Positions 1-10,585 of a DNA stretch of 64,000 nt are shown here, piece by piece. Source of the DNA: Coprinellus micaceus (lineage: Eukaryota > Basidiomycota > Agaricomycetes > Agaricales > Psathyrellaceae); the NCBI GenBank assembly GCA_951394405.1, contig OX596337.1, positions 3,100,001 through 3,164,000 on the forward strand, read 5' to 3'. Below the pieces are notes generated by a model. The model made no database searches, had not been told where the DNA came from, and was given only the letters and a program-made list of their open reading frames with translations. The translations under genes and the position numbers were made by a program. Each line of letters starts with the position of its first letter. The stretch's first letter is position 1.

Positions 1-1457
1 TTGAGTTACATCAAGGTATGGGTCAGTGCATCGTCCTAGCCCTTCCACTGACCACCCTTTCGCAGGCCCGAACACCAGAAAAGTTCGAACCTATCGCCTC
101 AATAGACGAACGGGAGTCGGAAATGAATCTGCAGCGTCTCCAACACGCGAAGATCGACGGCCCTGGTGCGACCATGTCGTTTCTTGCAGATAGCAAAACT
201 TATGTGAGTACTAAATTGACCTACCGTCACTGGAAAAGAAGGTTTACAGTTGCTTTAGAGAGAGCCCGTTGAGGCGCTTTTCCGCTCCCTCCTCCTTGTT
301 TTCATGGACAATGCCACAGCGGAATACACATTTATTTCCCAATTCTTCGCCTCCAACCCGTCTTCGTCAACGGTGGACACTAGTCTTTCGCTGTTGACAC
401 CCGTAGCTTCGGTGCCTACACCCACGATGATGGCCACCCCTGACACTGCCATCTTTATCGAGAACAGGTCTCCTGTGACCTCGGAGTACGAGGAAAGTTC
501 GCGGCAAGTCTCCGGTCTCATGCCTGGCTTAGGTGGTGTCATCCCTATGGTCAACTCCAAGGAAGAACAGGCGCTCGTAGACTCCATCTGGAAGCAAATC
601 ATGGACCCCGTAACAGAATACTCCCAGGTGCGTGCACCACTTCCCCCTTTCCAACAGGAATCTTACACATATTCGCCGCAGGACTTTGTCAAGGCCGTAC
701 TGGAACCTACGCCTCCCGCAATTCCATTATTGACCATGATCCGTTTAATTGAGGAAATTGTGACAGAAATCCAGAAGAGACGATGCCCGCCAGCAGAGAA
801 TTTCATCTTTGGCATTCGGATACAGATGTGGCCTGCCTTCCAAAAGGCTATGCACGAGCACATCGAGTCTTTGAAGAGGCTTGCTGAAGGGGGCGCGAGC
901 TACGGTTATTTCAGTCGAGCTGTACCTGTTACGGATGCGACAGTGGCCAAGGTAGGTGCCTAATATGTTCCGGAATATGGGGTGCCTAATATCTTCACCA
1001 GGTTGCACGACATTATATCAACTTTTTCAACTCTTTTGTGTACCTGACGGAACACGAGGAGGAGACTATGATCTTCTCCAAGTGAGTAATTTGCCATTCC
1101 CTTCCCTTTCACCCTGCTAACTGCGAAATAGCTTGCAACGTCTGAGGGATGAGTTGGTCAAACTTATCAACAAACACACCGAGAGGATAACAGACGTCGT
1201 TGCGAAAGCCACCGCTCAATCAGCCCTTTACGAGGTGATACTGCAACAACTAAGCGTACGTCTCGCGATAGCTCCTGTTGCTGAGCTTCAATCACTCACC
1301 TTACGTGCTCCAACAGAAGGGGACTCAGCATACAGCCCACCTAAAACTTCAAAAAGAAATTGCTTACTGGGCATACCAGGACGAGGAAGTGAAGCGCAAG
1401 ATCGTCTCTGCTGGTCAGTCGCGTCCTCCTAGACGTTCTGAAGTACCTGCCACTTAG
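1..1457 (+). CDS. VPS52: VPS52, GARP/EARP tethering complex subunit (5' end outside window)
   Basis: Vps52 is a core subunit of the GARP/EARP tethering complexes, which capture endosome-derived vesicles at the trans-Golgi network. Exons read 1-15, 66-203, 259-951, 1002-1081, 1132-1255 and 1317-1457; all joins keep frame. The visible part is the conserved C-terminal two thirds. It has the REPVEALFRSL stretch just after the second intron, an FGIRIQMWPAFQKAM helix, the EETMIFSNLQRLR segment and the KHTERITDVVAKATAQSALYE segment, all characteristic of the family, and a short basic tail. The stop is TAG at 1455-1457. The start codon and N-terminal coiled coil lie to the left of the window. THOC7 follows 248 bp downstream on the same strand. 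Confidence 0.87.
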
Positions 1458-1705
1458 CTGCCGCTCTTCGACAGTCTCTAGTTATGTTGGGCGATGACCG
1501 CATTGAACATGATACTGCACACCTACCTACCCTACTTATACTGGATACCTTTAATAATTGCGCATATATTGGATCCAAAGTCACGGAAAGGATTTGTTTG
1601 AGTTGATGCTTGTGGACGAAATGGACCTGGTCCATCAATGGCAGCTGAAAGCTTGTTCTGAACCACCACCACCTCCTTGTCCATTTTATCCCCACCACGT
1701 CCGAC

Positions 1706-2896
1706 ATGGCTCCTGCGAATGCCTCAGATGCATCAAGAGGGAGACAAATCCCTGTTCCAATACCACATATGACGGCGGAGGAGGAAGGTAATATCTCGTG
1801 TCCCTTCAACTCCAATGAGATTGCTCAAGCGGGCGCTAATTCATAGAATCGTTATTGTCTCCCGACAGATTCTATCATCCTCGCACGAATAACGAATGAT
1901 GAGCGTCCTCTGAAGCGCGTTATTAAGAAGTTCCATGCCTATGCATCGGTAGCAGCACCCCCCATTGTACCACCATCCGCTTCGGCAACGGGAGCGACCA
2001 CGGTGGAGGACGCAAAGGAGGCGTTCTTGGTGGAGCTGAGGGCGTATCAGCTTGCGCTGAAGAAAAGTGCTATGATCTGTGACGCGGAGACGAGGCAGGT
2101 GGAGGAGTACCAGCGGGAGAAGGAGCGCATAGGTGCGTTTGACGATTCGTGCCCTAGCGCTCCTGCATTGACCAGTACCACCGTTTTCGCTCGGATGTGA
2201 AACAGACCAAGAGCATGTCACTCTCCGAGAGCAGATTGAAGAGCTGAAGGTGGCCTTGGAGCACGCACAAATGCTCAGACGACGGAAGATCGAGTACGAC
2301 CAGGTCACGGAAAAGGTCAATTCACTGCCTTCGCGGGAGGAACTCGAGCTGTGCGTTTGAATATCTTTTTACGCGCATTCTCAGCTCACCGTTACGTCCT
2401 TCTCAGGTCTATTACTGAGCTCGAGAACGACATGGCTGCGATTCGCGTAGAACATGAGGCACAGAATCGTGTCTTACTCGCTCAGAAGTCGGCCCTGGAC
2501 ATCATCGTCACCGACCTCGCGGGGTTGCGATTCATTGGAAAGGACAAGGAGACGATGACGCCCTCCATATCTGCAAGAGCAACGCCCTTACCAGACGCCG
2601 ACCCTTCCGGCCAGTACCTCGCCGTTGAGTCGTCAACGAGAGCGGTTTCGTCAGCGCCGTCTCAGGTTGACCAGTCCTCATACGGGGATGAGGAGAAGGA
2701 GGAAGGGGAGGACGACGGGGACGACAACGGGTCTCTAGGGATGACTGACGACGGAGAGTTAAATGAGGGCGATATTGAGATGGGCGAAGTCGAAGAAGAA
2801 CCTCGGAAGAAATTGACGAAAGCGGTCGAAGAGGAGCTCGAGGAAGGAGAGGCAAGCGACTTTAGCAGCGAATTATCGGACCCTCCAGATGATTGA
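1706..2896 (+). CDS. THOC7: THO complex subunit 7 homologue
   Basis: THOC7/Mft1-type protein of the THO complex, which couples transcription elongation to mRNA export in the nucleus. Exons 1706-1787, 1869-2132, 2206-2350 and 2407-2896 give 326 aa. The conserved helical region runs from about residue 25 to 210: a TNDERPLKRVIKKFH start, a long coiled coil containing KKSAMICDAETRQVEEYQ, and the EQIEELKVALEHAQMLRRRK segment. The C-terminal third is an acidic, disordered tail rich in E, D and G. The start ATG at 1706 opens a short N-terminal extension before the first intron. Upstream in-frame sequence does not look coding. The gene converges on the tRNase Z gene; the two stops are only about 50 bp apart. 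Confidence 0.86.
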
Positions 2897-2946
2897 GGGA
2901 TTCGAGCATTCTTATTTCACAGCACTTGCATCTGTCAATGGCATTT

Positions 2947-4221
2947 TTATTCCTTCGACAAACTGATATCTACACTCGTCAAGTCCCTTGCGCAGAGAAC
3001 ATCCTGCCCAAATTCCTTCGCCGCAAGGTCTCCAATCGCACCCATGATTCGTAGTGACTGCTCCGACTCATCACCAGGATAGCGAGCCGAAAAGTGGTTC
3101 AAAATCAGGCGCTTCGCTCGAATGGCCTTTGCGAATTTCCCCGCCATTTGCGGTGTGGAATGCCCTCTTGATTTGGCTCTCTCCTCGACAGATTCGTAGG
3201 TGTCACTGTCTTTCGTGCTGGTGTCGATGCCTGGCAAATGGGCATTCGTGGCCTCGTGGATGAGCAGGTCCGCGTCTTGAGCAATAGGGATGATTGGCGA
3301 AGGGTCGTAGGTATCTCCTAAGATGACCACCTTTCTACCAGGTCGTCGAGGAGGTCCTTCAAGGACAGTTCCGTCGCTCAGAGTGATACTCTGACCTTGT
3401 TGCAACTGCCGCATAACTGTCATCGATGTATTGGTTCGCTTGAGATGGGGGGTATAGTCCTTTGGGTTGATCTTGCCTGGGATGGGCGCCTCTGTGACAA
3501 CGTAACCGACACATGGTATGGAGTGCAGAATGGGGGCTGCTGAGACTGAGACAACCCCGTCCTTGTAGATGTCCGGCCAAATGCCGTCAAGCATTTGGAT
3601 GTTCCGTCCAGTGGGCAACTCAGCAGGGGACGCGGTAAGTGTTGTGTAGTCTTGGTCTGCCGGGTCCGTCGGGAACCGTAACTCATGGACGACGTAAGGG
3701 CGACCAAAGAGTGTGTGGGTGTATGAGGCTCCGCTGCGAATATATGCTCGCGTACCAAGAGGGCCGTATATTTCCAGTGGCTGGTGGACCACCTTTATTT
3801 CCAATGAACTCCACTGAAATGAATAAGACGTACTGGGGTGTTTTGGTCCACTTGCACCCGAGGATCCTCTGTCCCTTCTGCGGTACCTCCCGCGCCGTTC
3901 ATACAGCTTGCAAGGAGCGGAATGAGCCCAAAGATGTGGTCGCCTGGTGCCTCTCACTTTTAGCCAGTTTTCAGATTAATTCGGGATTATCCACTCACCA
4001 TGAGTATGCGTGATAAATACTTTCTCAATCTTCCCCATCTTCACGGGGGACTTTTGCAACTGGTGCTGTGTCGCCTCCCCACAGTCGAAAAGCCAAACAT
4101 CCGAGTTGAGCCTCAATGCCAGGGCGGAATGGTTCCTCGTCGACGACGGTTGCGCCGATGCCGTCCCTAAGAAGGTAACGCTGAGAGATGTCAGGGGCTG
4201 TCTTCGCCGTTCAGACCCCAT
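2947..4221 (-). CDS. tRNase Z (ribonuclease Z, short form, metallo-beta-lactamase fold)
   Basis: Endonuclease that removes 3' trailers from precursor tRNAs. Exons on the minus strand are 4221-3999, 3943-3834 and 3780-2947, giving 388 aa. Visible signatures are FLGTASAQPSSTRN near residue 18, the zinc motif HTHGDH, which is split by the first intron, LEIYGPLGTR after the second intron, VVILGDTYDP, a HEATN motif, GHSTPQMA, and the terminal LILNHFSARY with its metal-ligand histidine. One catalytic domain is present, as expected for the ELAC1/bacterial-type short form. The chosen ATG at 4221 lies about 15 residues before the first conserved strand. The frame stays open upstream to an ATG at 4344, which would add 41 hydrophobic and basic residues resembling a mitochondrial presequence. 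Confidence 0.9.
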
Positions 4222-4531
4222 GGTCGTGGTTTTGAGTGGACTCGAAGCAAAATGACTGGGACATGTTTGGACGCGGTATAGCCTGAGGTTGGTGAGTCGC
4301 ACGTTGGATGGTGTGCGGAACAAGAAAAGCATCAACAGCACCAAGGGTCAAACGGCACGAACCACACCGGCTAGTTCCAACATGATGCTGGATCATTGAC
4401 CGCATGTGCGCTACGGGAGGAGGATATCCTCCAGAGGCGCTCGTGGTGCTCCTCCAAGGTTGGTTGCAGGAAGACCAGGGGAGAAGGCCTTTTGCCCCTA
4501 TACCATTACACATAAGCAATAATTTACTCAA
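4222..4531. other. Intergenic, 5' of the tRNase Z gene
   Basis: Upstream region of the tRNase Z gene, up to the tRNA. The minus-strand frame of tRNase Z remains open to 4344. No other convincing gene or repeat was seen here. Confidence 0.5.
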
Positions 4532-4611
4532 GTCCTTGTCGATTAGGGGTTAAATCATCTCGTTGTGGTCCCTGCTCCGAGAAGCCGGAAGTTCGAATCC
4601 TCCCTGGGACA
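4532..4611 (+). tRNA. tRNA-His (GUG) with an 8-nt anticodon-loop intron; weak match
   Basis: A cloverleaf can be drawn. The 7-bp acceptor is 4532-4538 with 4604-4610. The D stem GATT/AATC is 4541-4544 with 4553-4556. The 5-bp anticodon stem TCTCG/CGAGA is 4558-4562 with 4578-4582. The T loop TTCGAAT is at 4592-4598, followed by a T run from 4613 that suits a Pol III terminator. The anticodon loop begins TTGTGG, as in eukaryotic tRNA-His, and then holds about 8 extra bases (TCCCTGCT), the position of a canonical tRNA intron. The acceptor stem has one T.T mismatch and a G.T wobble, and the T stem has one A.C mismatch. The gene may therefore be a degraded copy. A covariance-model scan would settle it. 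Confidence 0.5.
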
Positions 4612-5758
4612 GTTTTTGCTTCTTCGTTCTATTTTACTGAGCCTCTTAGGCATTTGGGAGCCTCGGGCCCTCTTCTCGACCATTTTCCTGAATCCTACCA
4701 TCCGTAGCGGAACCAAGCCAGCTGCTATCGGTGCCTTCCCTGCTTCCTTCGGATTCCCTGCCAGGAGTATGGACTTGTGGTTTTTCCGAAATTCAGAATC
4801 ACGGCGGCCAGTAGTCACACTTTCATGGTCATATTCCGAACCGGATCCTCGAAGAGATGGGTTTAGAAGTTTCATTGTGGCTTCGTTGCATGCGGCCTTG
4901 ATGTGCCCAGAAGTCCCAGCACCAGATTGAATCACTGTCGAGGAGGCTGCCCAGCAAACGAACCACTTGACCCCTTCGTAAGATTCTAAGAAGCATAATC
5001 CAAGATATTGGTGCGCAGTCGGCCTCAGGTACAGCCTTTACAGTAGCCGCACGCATATAGATACGCTCCCAACTTCCCGTACATCGATTACTCCGTGGAA
5101 GATAGTAGCACTTCCTAAGAAACACGAACACCGGGCACCGGAAAACCTGTGGCTCACCTGAGCGTTGAACTCACGTTATGTACGGATAAGCCATGAAATT
5201 CAAAATTTCAATCTGCGATGCCCAGATTTCAGTCTGTGAGGGTCGTCTGATTGGCGCCCACCGGCGCCTACACCTCATCTTCTGTAAACGGCCACCGGAT
5301 CCTTAGCAACATCGGGAACAGACACTGGCGGTCCATGGCAACGACTAATAGCCTACCCCTTTACCTTTCTATGGGTAGTCTCATGTTAGGTAGAAGGGTG
5401 AACTGATCATGCGTCCAGGAACCTCTTGGGCCGCGCCAGACCTAGCCGACCTTCTCTTCTTGTCCACACTGTTGCCTCTGAGCGCGTTAACTGCGCGATA
5501 AAATGGCTGGACTCGGGGATTGGGAGGGTAAACTTTCCCAAAGGCGATGCTGCAGCCCGCAGAAGAAACACATAATCTGTTGCGCGAGAAGTCCAATGCT
5601 TCTGGCGGAGAACTTCGCTGTTTCCGCATTTAAATAGGGTACTTTCAGCCCGCTAAAGGCTACACTGGCACCTCAAGCATTACTTCAATAACAGTGAGTC
5701 CCATCGCTGAGCGCAGCTTGCTAGCACCCGCATAATATTTTTTGTTTGGGGAATAGAA
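4612..5758. other. Intergenic, no gene recognised
   Basis: About 1.1 kb with only short open frames that lack coding-like composition or splice structure. A TATA-like TTTAAATA at about 5631 lies about 120 bp before the secreted-protein start and may be its promoter. Confidence 0.5.
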
Positions 5759-6178
5759 ATGCGATACGCACTTCTAAGCGCGCTCACGATGATTCCCGTC
5801 GCCTATGGAAACTTCCACGTCGGACGAACAACGCTACGAGTCAACGGCGCGTACGCAGGCCACCGTGCATGCCCCTCCAACCAGTATGGCTGCAGTTGCT
5901 TCAAGGCAGGGTCCAATGTCAAGCTTTCCGGGGCTCGGCAAGAGCTCGAGACGTACTTCCAGATCCAACCAGGCTTCTGTGGTATGGGATGGCTCGACTT
6001 CTACAAGGCGTCTGATGGTTCGTGGGATTTCTATGTGAACAATGGGGATGGTCAGGTGCAAGGGAAGTGCTGGAGCAATTCTGCATATGCGGCGTGCCCT
6101 CTTGGATCCATGCCCATCAACTCAACGCTAGAGTATAACGACAAATTGGTCTGTTACAGTAACATTTGTGGAGATTAG
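5759..6178 (+). CDS. Small secreted cysteine-rich protein (unknown, effector-like)
   Basis: Single-exon frame of 139 aa. The N-terminus (MRYALLSALTMIPVAYG) reads as a signal peptide with a short hydrophobic core and small residues before a cleavage site at about residue 17. The mature part has eight cysteines, including a CSC pair and a final ...VCYSNICGD, an even number that suits four disulfides. It also has several aromatic and glycine residues. No known domain was recognised. Small secreted cysteine-rich proteins are abundant in Agaricomycetes and often act at the cell surface or in host or substrate interaction; a role here is only inferred. The ATG is the first one after the TATA-like element near 5631. 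Confidence 0.7.
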   Translation: MRYALLSALTMIPVAYGNFHVGRTTLRVNGAYAGHRACPSNQYGCSCFKAGSNVKLSGARQELETYFQIQPGFCGMGWLDFYKASDGSWDFYVNNGDGQVQGKCWSNSAYAACPLGSMPINSTLEYNDKLVCYSNICGD

Positions 6179-7391
6179 GATGGTCCCTTCCCCCAATGAC
6201 CTCTAGCTCGTTCCGAGAAAGGGCCATATCATGTCTGGTCTAAATCAGCCACGGACCTCTCATGGATTGCAGAACGACGAGGCCGGTTCTAGTAAGGTTG
6301 GTACTTCGTAGCCATCTGACCGGCGACCGGTGAGTGATGGATATATTTAATTGGGATGGGTGCTGGAGCGCGTCTGAAGCCAGGCGAGTTCCCTCCAACG
6401 TCAGTGATGTGTAGAAAACCATCTACCAGATTTCCAGGGCCACCCCCGGACACCAGTCGGATGGTGAGGGGCACTAACTACCGTCCCGACAGACGTGCCC
6501 GCTAGGGATCTGGTCATATCTGCGGACAATCTTGAGAACTGTACAGGGATGGATGACAACGTCGTATTGACCTAAATGACCATGGCAGTAGGTACATAAG
6601 ATTGTGACGGTCAACGTCACCCGAGTCCGTGAGGAGGTCCTAGTAGCGCGCAACTATGTTCACCGTAGCTCTATTGTTTGTTTTTCTTTGTCGGATCAAC
6701 GCTTTTCTTCTCGTTCTCCGTCGTACTGAAGCTGTCGGCGTGTCCTTGCCCATGACAAAGATCACGCCGAAAGACTGAAGCGGGACGACACTACACGGTC
6801 AGTGGCCGACGACCCTCAAGTTGTCGCGCGGAGTTACCACGATCACGCCTTCCTCGATCTATTACCCTGGTATCGTCAAGATCGGGCAAGTGGCATGCCT
6901 TTTTCGTCATTTATTACTGTCGTCGTTGCGCCTGGCGCATGAAGCAAGTACCACCTGCCAAATCCTGGACCAGAATACAGACAGGCGGAATGGATCTAGC
7001 GTCATTGTCGTAAAATTCATTAATCGTTCGCAACGCCCATTCGATGGCTACACAAGCGTAGTACGAAACGTTGCCATGGGCGACTGATACTGTAGGGTGT
7101 AACGTAACGTACTCGCCAGGACGGGACTAGGGGGTATCATTATAGAGGGTAAATAAACAACAGATAAAGGAATGCCGATCTGTATGTGGGAATGTATGCA
7201 AGGATGATAGCGTGCGATTCGGTATGATCAAGAGGAGGGATGATAAATAGATGACGCAGGGTTCCCAAAGATGAAGGTGTAGAAGAAGTGAAAAATGAAA
7301 AGATGCCCCATACCAGATGAGAAGCGGGCAAAGGGTAGGCAAGAATGGGGAGGCAGAAGATAAAGAGTGTATATATAAAGGAAAGAAGGGA
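6179..7391. other. Intergenic, no gene recognised
   Basis: Stretch of 1.2 kb between the secreted-protein gene and the 3' end of the Uds1 gene. Open frames are short and have no recognisable motif. The last 250 bp are likely the 3' UTR and terminator of the minus-strand Uds1 gene. Confidence 0.5.
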
Positions 7392-10300
7392 CTACCTCCC
7401 GGCCTTCGCAGCCCGCAACTGCTGGCGAAGCTGGGCATTCTCGGTCTGCATCGTATTCAATTCGTCCAGTAAGGCAATCCTCTGGCCCTGCTCCGCACTC
7501 CTCATCGCATCGACTTCATCTCGAGCATCCTCCAGCTCCTTGGTTCGGTCATCAAGAAGCTTTTTGTTGTCATCGAGTTGACGTTTGACGTCGTCGAGCT
7601 GCTTGCGAACGATCTCGGGTGCGTTCGCGGCTTCCTCAGCCAGGTTGAGGGCACGAGCAGACAGGGTATCATTGGCTTCGCTAAGCTGGCGGCATGTCTC
7701 TGCTTGTTCAGCGGCGAAAGCTTCGAGCTGGTGCTTCTCGGCCGTAAGACGTTCAACGGCGTCGTGCAAGAGGCGAAGTTCGTCTTGCCTGCGCCCGGCC
7801 ATCAGTCAACAGTTGGTCATAAGTGGAGTGTGGAACTTACAGCTCGGGGACCTTCGAACGAAGGGAAGAATTGTTGGCCTCCAAAAGCTTTACCTGCTTC
7901 TGGTAAGTCTCGAGAGCGATGTTCCCGTCCTGGGCCAACTTCTGCGCACGTTCGGCATTCTTCTTCAGCAAGTCGTGGGCCTGAGCGAAGCGCAACAGCC
8001 TCTCGATCAACGCACGGTCGTCGGTAACGAGCGCATTGACCCGCGCAATGAAGCCTTCCAGGGTGAACTGGCCATTGGGTGGGGATCCGGGCACAGCCAG
8101 CTGTCGAGGGTCATAGAGAGTCTTCAGAGATCGTACGTCAAGGTCAGAGAGGGAGGTGGGGGCTTGGCTAGTGGTGGATATACTGGTCCCGGCGGGGCTG
8201 GGGAGGCCGGAAGTCGAGAGGGAAGGAGACCCTTGACCACGATACGAACGGGAATTGTTGGCGCTGAATTTCGCAGCCCTGGCTTCGGGAGAGGGAAGGA
8301 TGGCCCACACAGGTTGTAATGCTGCGATGAATTTGGCGCCTTCGGTATCGGCACCGAATTCGCTGGACTCGGGCGTGATATTGGCCAGATTGGCGTACAC
8401 CGCTGGCGGTGTCCTAATGGAATCGGTCTTGCTCCGGGGTGAAGATGTAATCGAGCGCGCAGAGGAAGCAATCGTTTCCCTCTTTGCTGCGTCACGCTCC
8501 TTCCTAGTTGCTTCGAGCTCCACGGAAGTGGCTTGCAGCCTCTCGGTTGTTCTCTGCAATTCAACTTCTAGTTGGCGAGACCTGTCGCGTTCCTCTCCAC
8601 CCCTCGCGAACTCCTCCGCCTTTGATTGAGTGCCAGTCAAATGCTGAGTAAGTGCGCCCAAAAGATGTTGCATAGCGGATGTCCTGGAGTCACGTTGGAC
8701 CATGGGGATGTTGAATTGCTGGACGATCTTCCGGAGTGAGTTGAGGGTGAGATTTAGCTCATCGTTCGCTTGCTGAAGGACCTCTTCATCCTGTGCCCGA
8801 AGCTGGTCCATCTCCTGTTGCAGGCGAGCCAAGTCGTCCATCTTCTCATCCTCCAAAGCGTTACGCTCCCTTTCCCAAACCCCCCGCTCATCGGCGAATT
8901 CATCCTTTAGCTGCCGCACTTGTTCGTCCCTCTCGGCCAGCTCTCGCTGGTGCGCCTCTCTCAGCTCGCTCAGCATCTTGGCAGCACCCCCGGACTGTTC
9001 AGCCACGCCATTCTGTAACTCTTCCACTCGGTCCCTCAAAGCCACAGCTTCTTTTGCACTCTCCCTCAACTCTCTCCTCTCCTCGTCCCATTCCAGCTGT
9101 CGCTGCCGTAACTCTTGAAGTTCGTTGTCCAATTCACCGAGTTTCGGCAATTCCTTCTCCATCGAGGCGATCTTATCCTCAGCTGTCTGCAACTCCAAAC
9201 CCATTGTCGTCTCCACTTCCTGTTTTTCCAGCTTGAGGTGCGAAAGCTCTTTCTTCATCTCGGCCTGTATTTTCGACGACTCGGCAAGGGTCGCAGTCGC
9301 TACCTTGAGCCGATCTTCTAACGCCGTTATCTCCTTTGAGGCAGCCTCAGGCGAAAGTTTCCGCCGGGGTACGATCGCGTTCTCATGTCCCGCGAACAAG
9401 TGCGGCCCATCAAACTTTGCCTGTCTCGATGACGATGAGAATGTCGATGTTGCTGAGGGCGGGCTCATAAGAGTACTGCGATTCGAGGAGTCGTAACCCG
9501 AATCTTCACTCGATACGGACATCTTCTTTTCCATATTGCGGACCGAAATACTCAGTACCGCTGCCCGGTGTTCCAAGAGGCGCCGACTGATTTCGTTTGC
9601 GCGCTCGGAGAAACGCCAGAGCTCCCTTTGCGCAACGTCCACGCGCTTGTTGGCGGATTCGAGATGGTCATCAGTTTGCTTGGACACTCGTTTCTGAGCG
9701 GAATTGACTTTTGACAGAGAGGCAGCTGCATCGCGGATTTTGGTTTCGAGGGCCACCTTCTTTTGCAGTGCAGCTACTCTTGTTGAAAGGAGAGCGTACT
9801 CCTGAGGAGACATCGCAGGTTTCTTTAGTCGTTTATAAGCGTAGTCGTGTGTCGTCACATACCTTCTTGAGTTCCTCGACCTCCTCCGCATTCAGGACGT
9901 CATAATCACGAGAATCGACGACAGCTTCACTAGCCATAAGACTCATGAGCAGCTCATCCCTCGTGGTGGAAAGAGTCGAGTTCCTCTTGACAATCCATGC
10001 TGAATCGGTCGATTCCTCGGTTGTTCGTCTACTCAGGTTCCGTTCGCCGTTCACAGGCACAAGACGCGGGGATGAAGTTGAACTTTGCAGACTTCCATTG
10101 CGATTGAGGGAAGAGTGGACTGAAGATATGGATGACTGGTGAGCGTGGTTGGAAGGCCTACCCGACTCCCATGAACGGTCATAGGTCCCATGGTCATCGG
10201 ACAGAAGTGGCCTTGGCTTGTATTTCTTGAGGAAGAGTCCTGCAGTAGTCTTGGGGCTACCTGAAGCGGAATGATTGTCGCCGTTCGATGCTGACCAGGA

Positions 10301-10429
10301 GGCGTTCGGGGCGGTGGACACCGAATTCTTCGAAGAGAACAGCGGCATGACTGACGATGGAGGGGTCGAAGCCGGGTCAGATGGGGGCGACGACGACGAG
10401 CCTCCAAGGAGTCTTCGGACGCCGTTCAT
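7392..10429 (-). CDS. Uds1-domain long coiled-coil protein (up-regulated during septation family)
   Basis: Exons on the minus strand are 10429-9863, 9801-7841 and 7788-7392, giving 974 aa. The N-terminal 160 residues are Ser/Pro-rich and disordered. Next comes the fungal Uds1 domain, beginning with the SEAVVDSRDYDVLNAEEVEELKK segment, crossing the first intron into EYALLSTRVAALQ, and continuing with ETKIRDAAASLS and LWRFSERANEISRRLLEH. The remainder is mostly heptad-rich coiled coil with a low-complexity break around the middle. Uds1 proteins are fungal coiled-coil proteins linked to septation in fission yeast; the role in this species is inferred. The start ATG at 10429 (MNGVRRLLGG) was preferred. 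An upstream in-frame ATG at 10570 would add 47 residues and nearly touch MDM34, transcribed the other way. Confidence 0.8.
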
Positions 10430-10585
10430 GGCGGTGGGTCGCGACGGTGCGACTGACGATGGGAGTGGTAGAGAGAGAAGGTGTTGCGGAAGCTGACAAC
10501 GGAGGGAGTGGAATTGGCTAGTGCCTGAACCTAACCCTAGACGCATTTCATCTTGTTCCGTGACCTCCATGCTCAGGCCCTGTTA
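10430..10585. promoter_or_regulatory. Short divergent promoter, UDS1-like gene / MDM34
   Basis: Only 156 bp separate the two divergent start codons, so the genes must share promoter DNA. No clear TATA box was seen. Confidence 0.45.
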
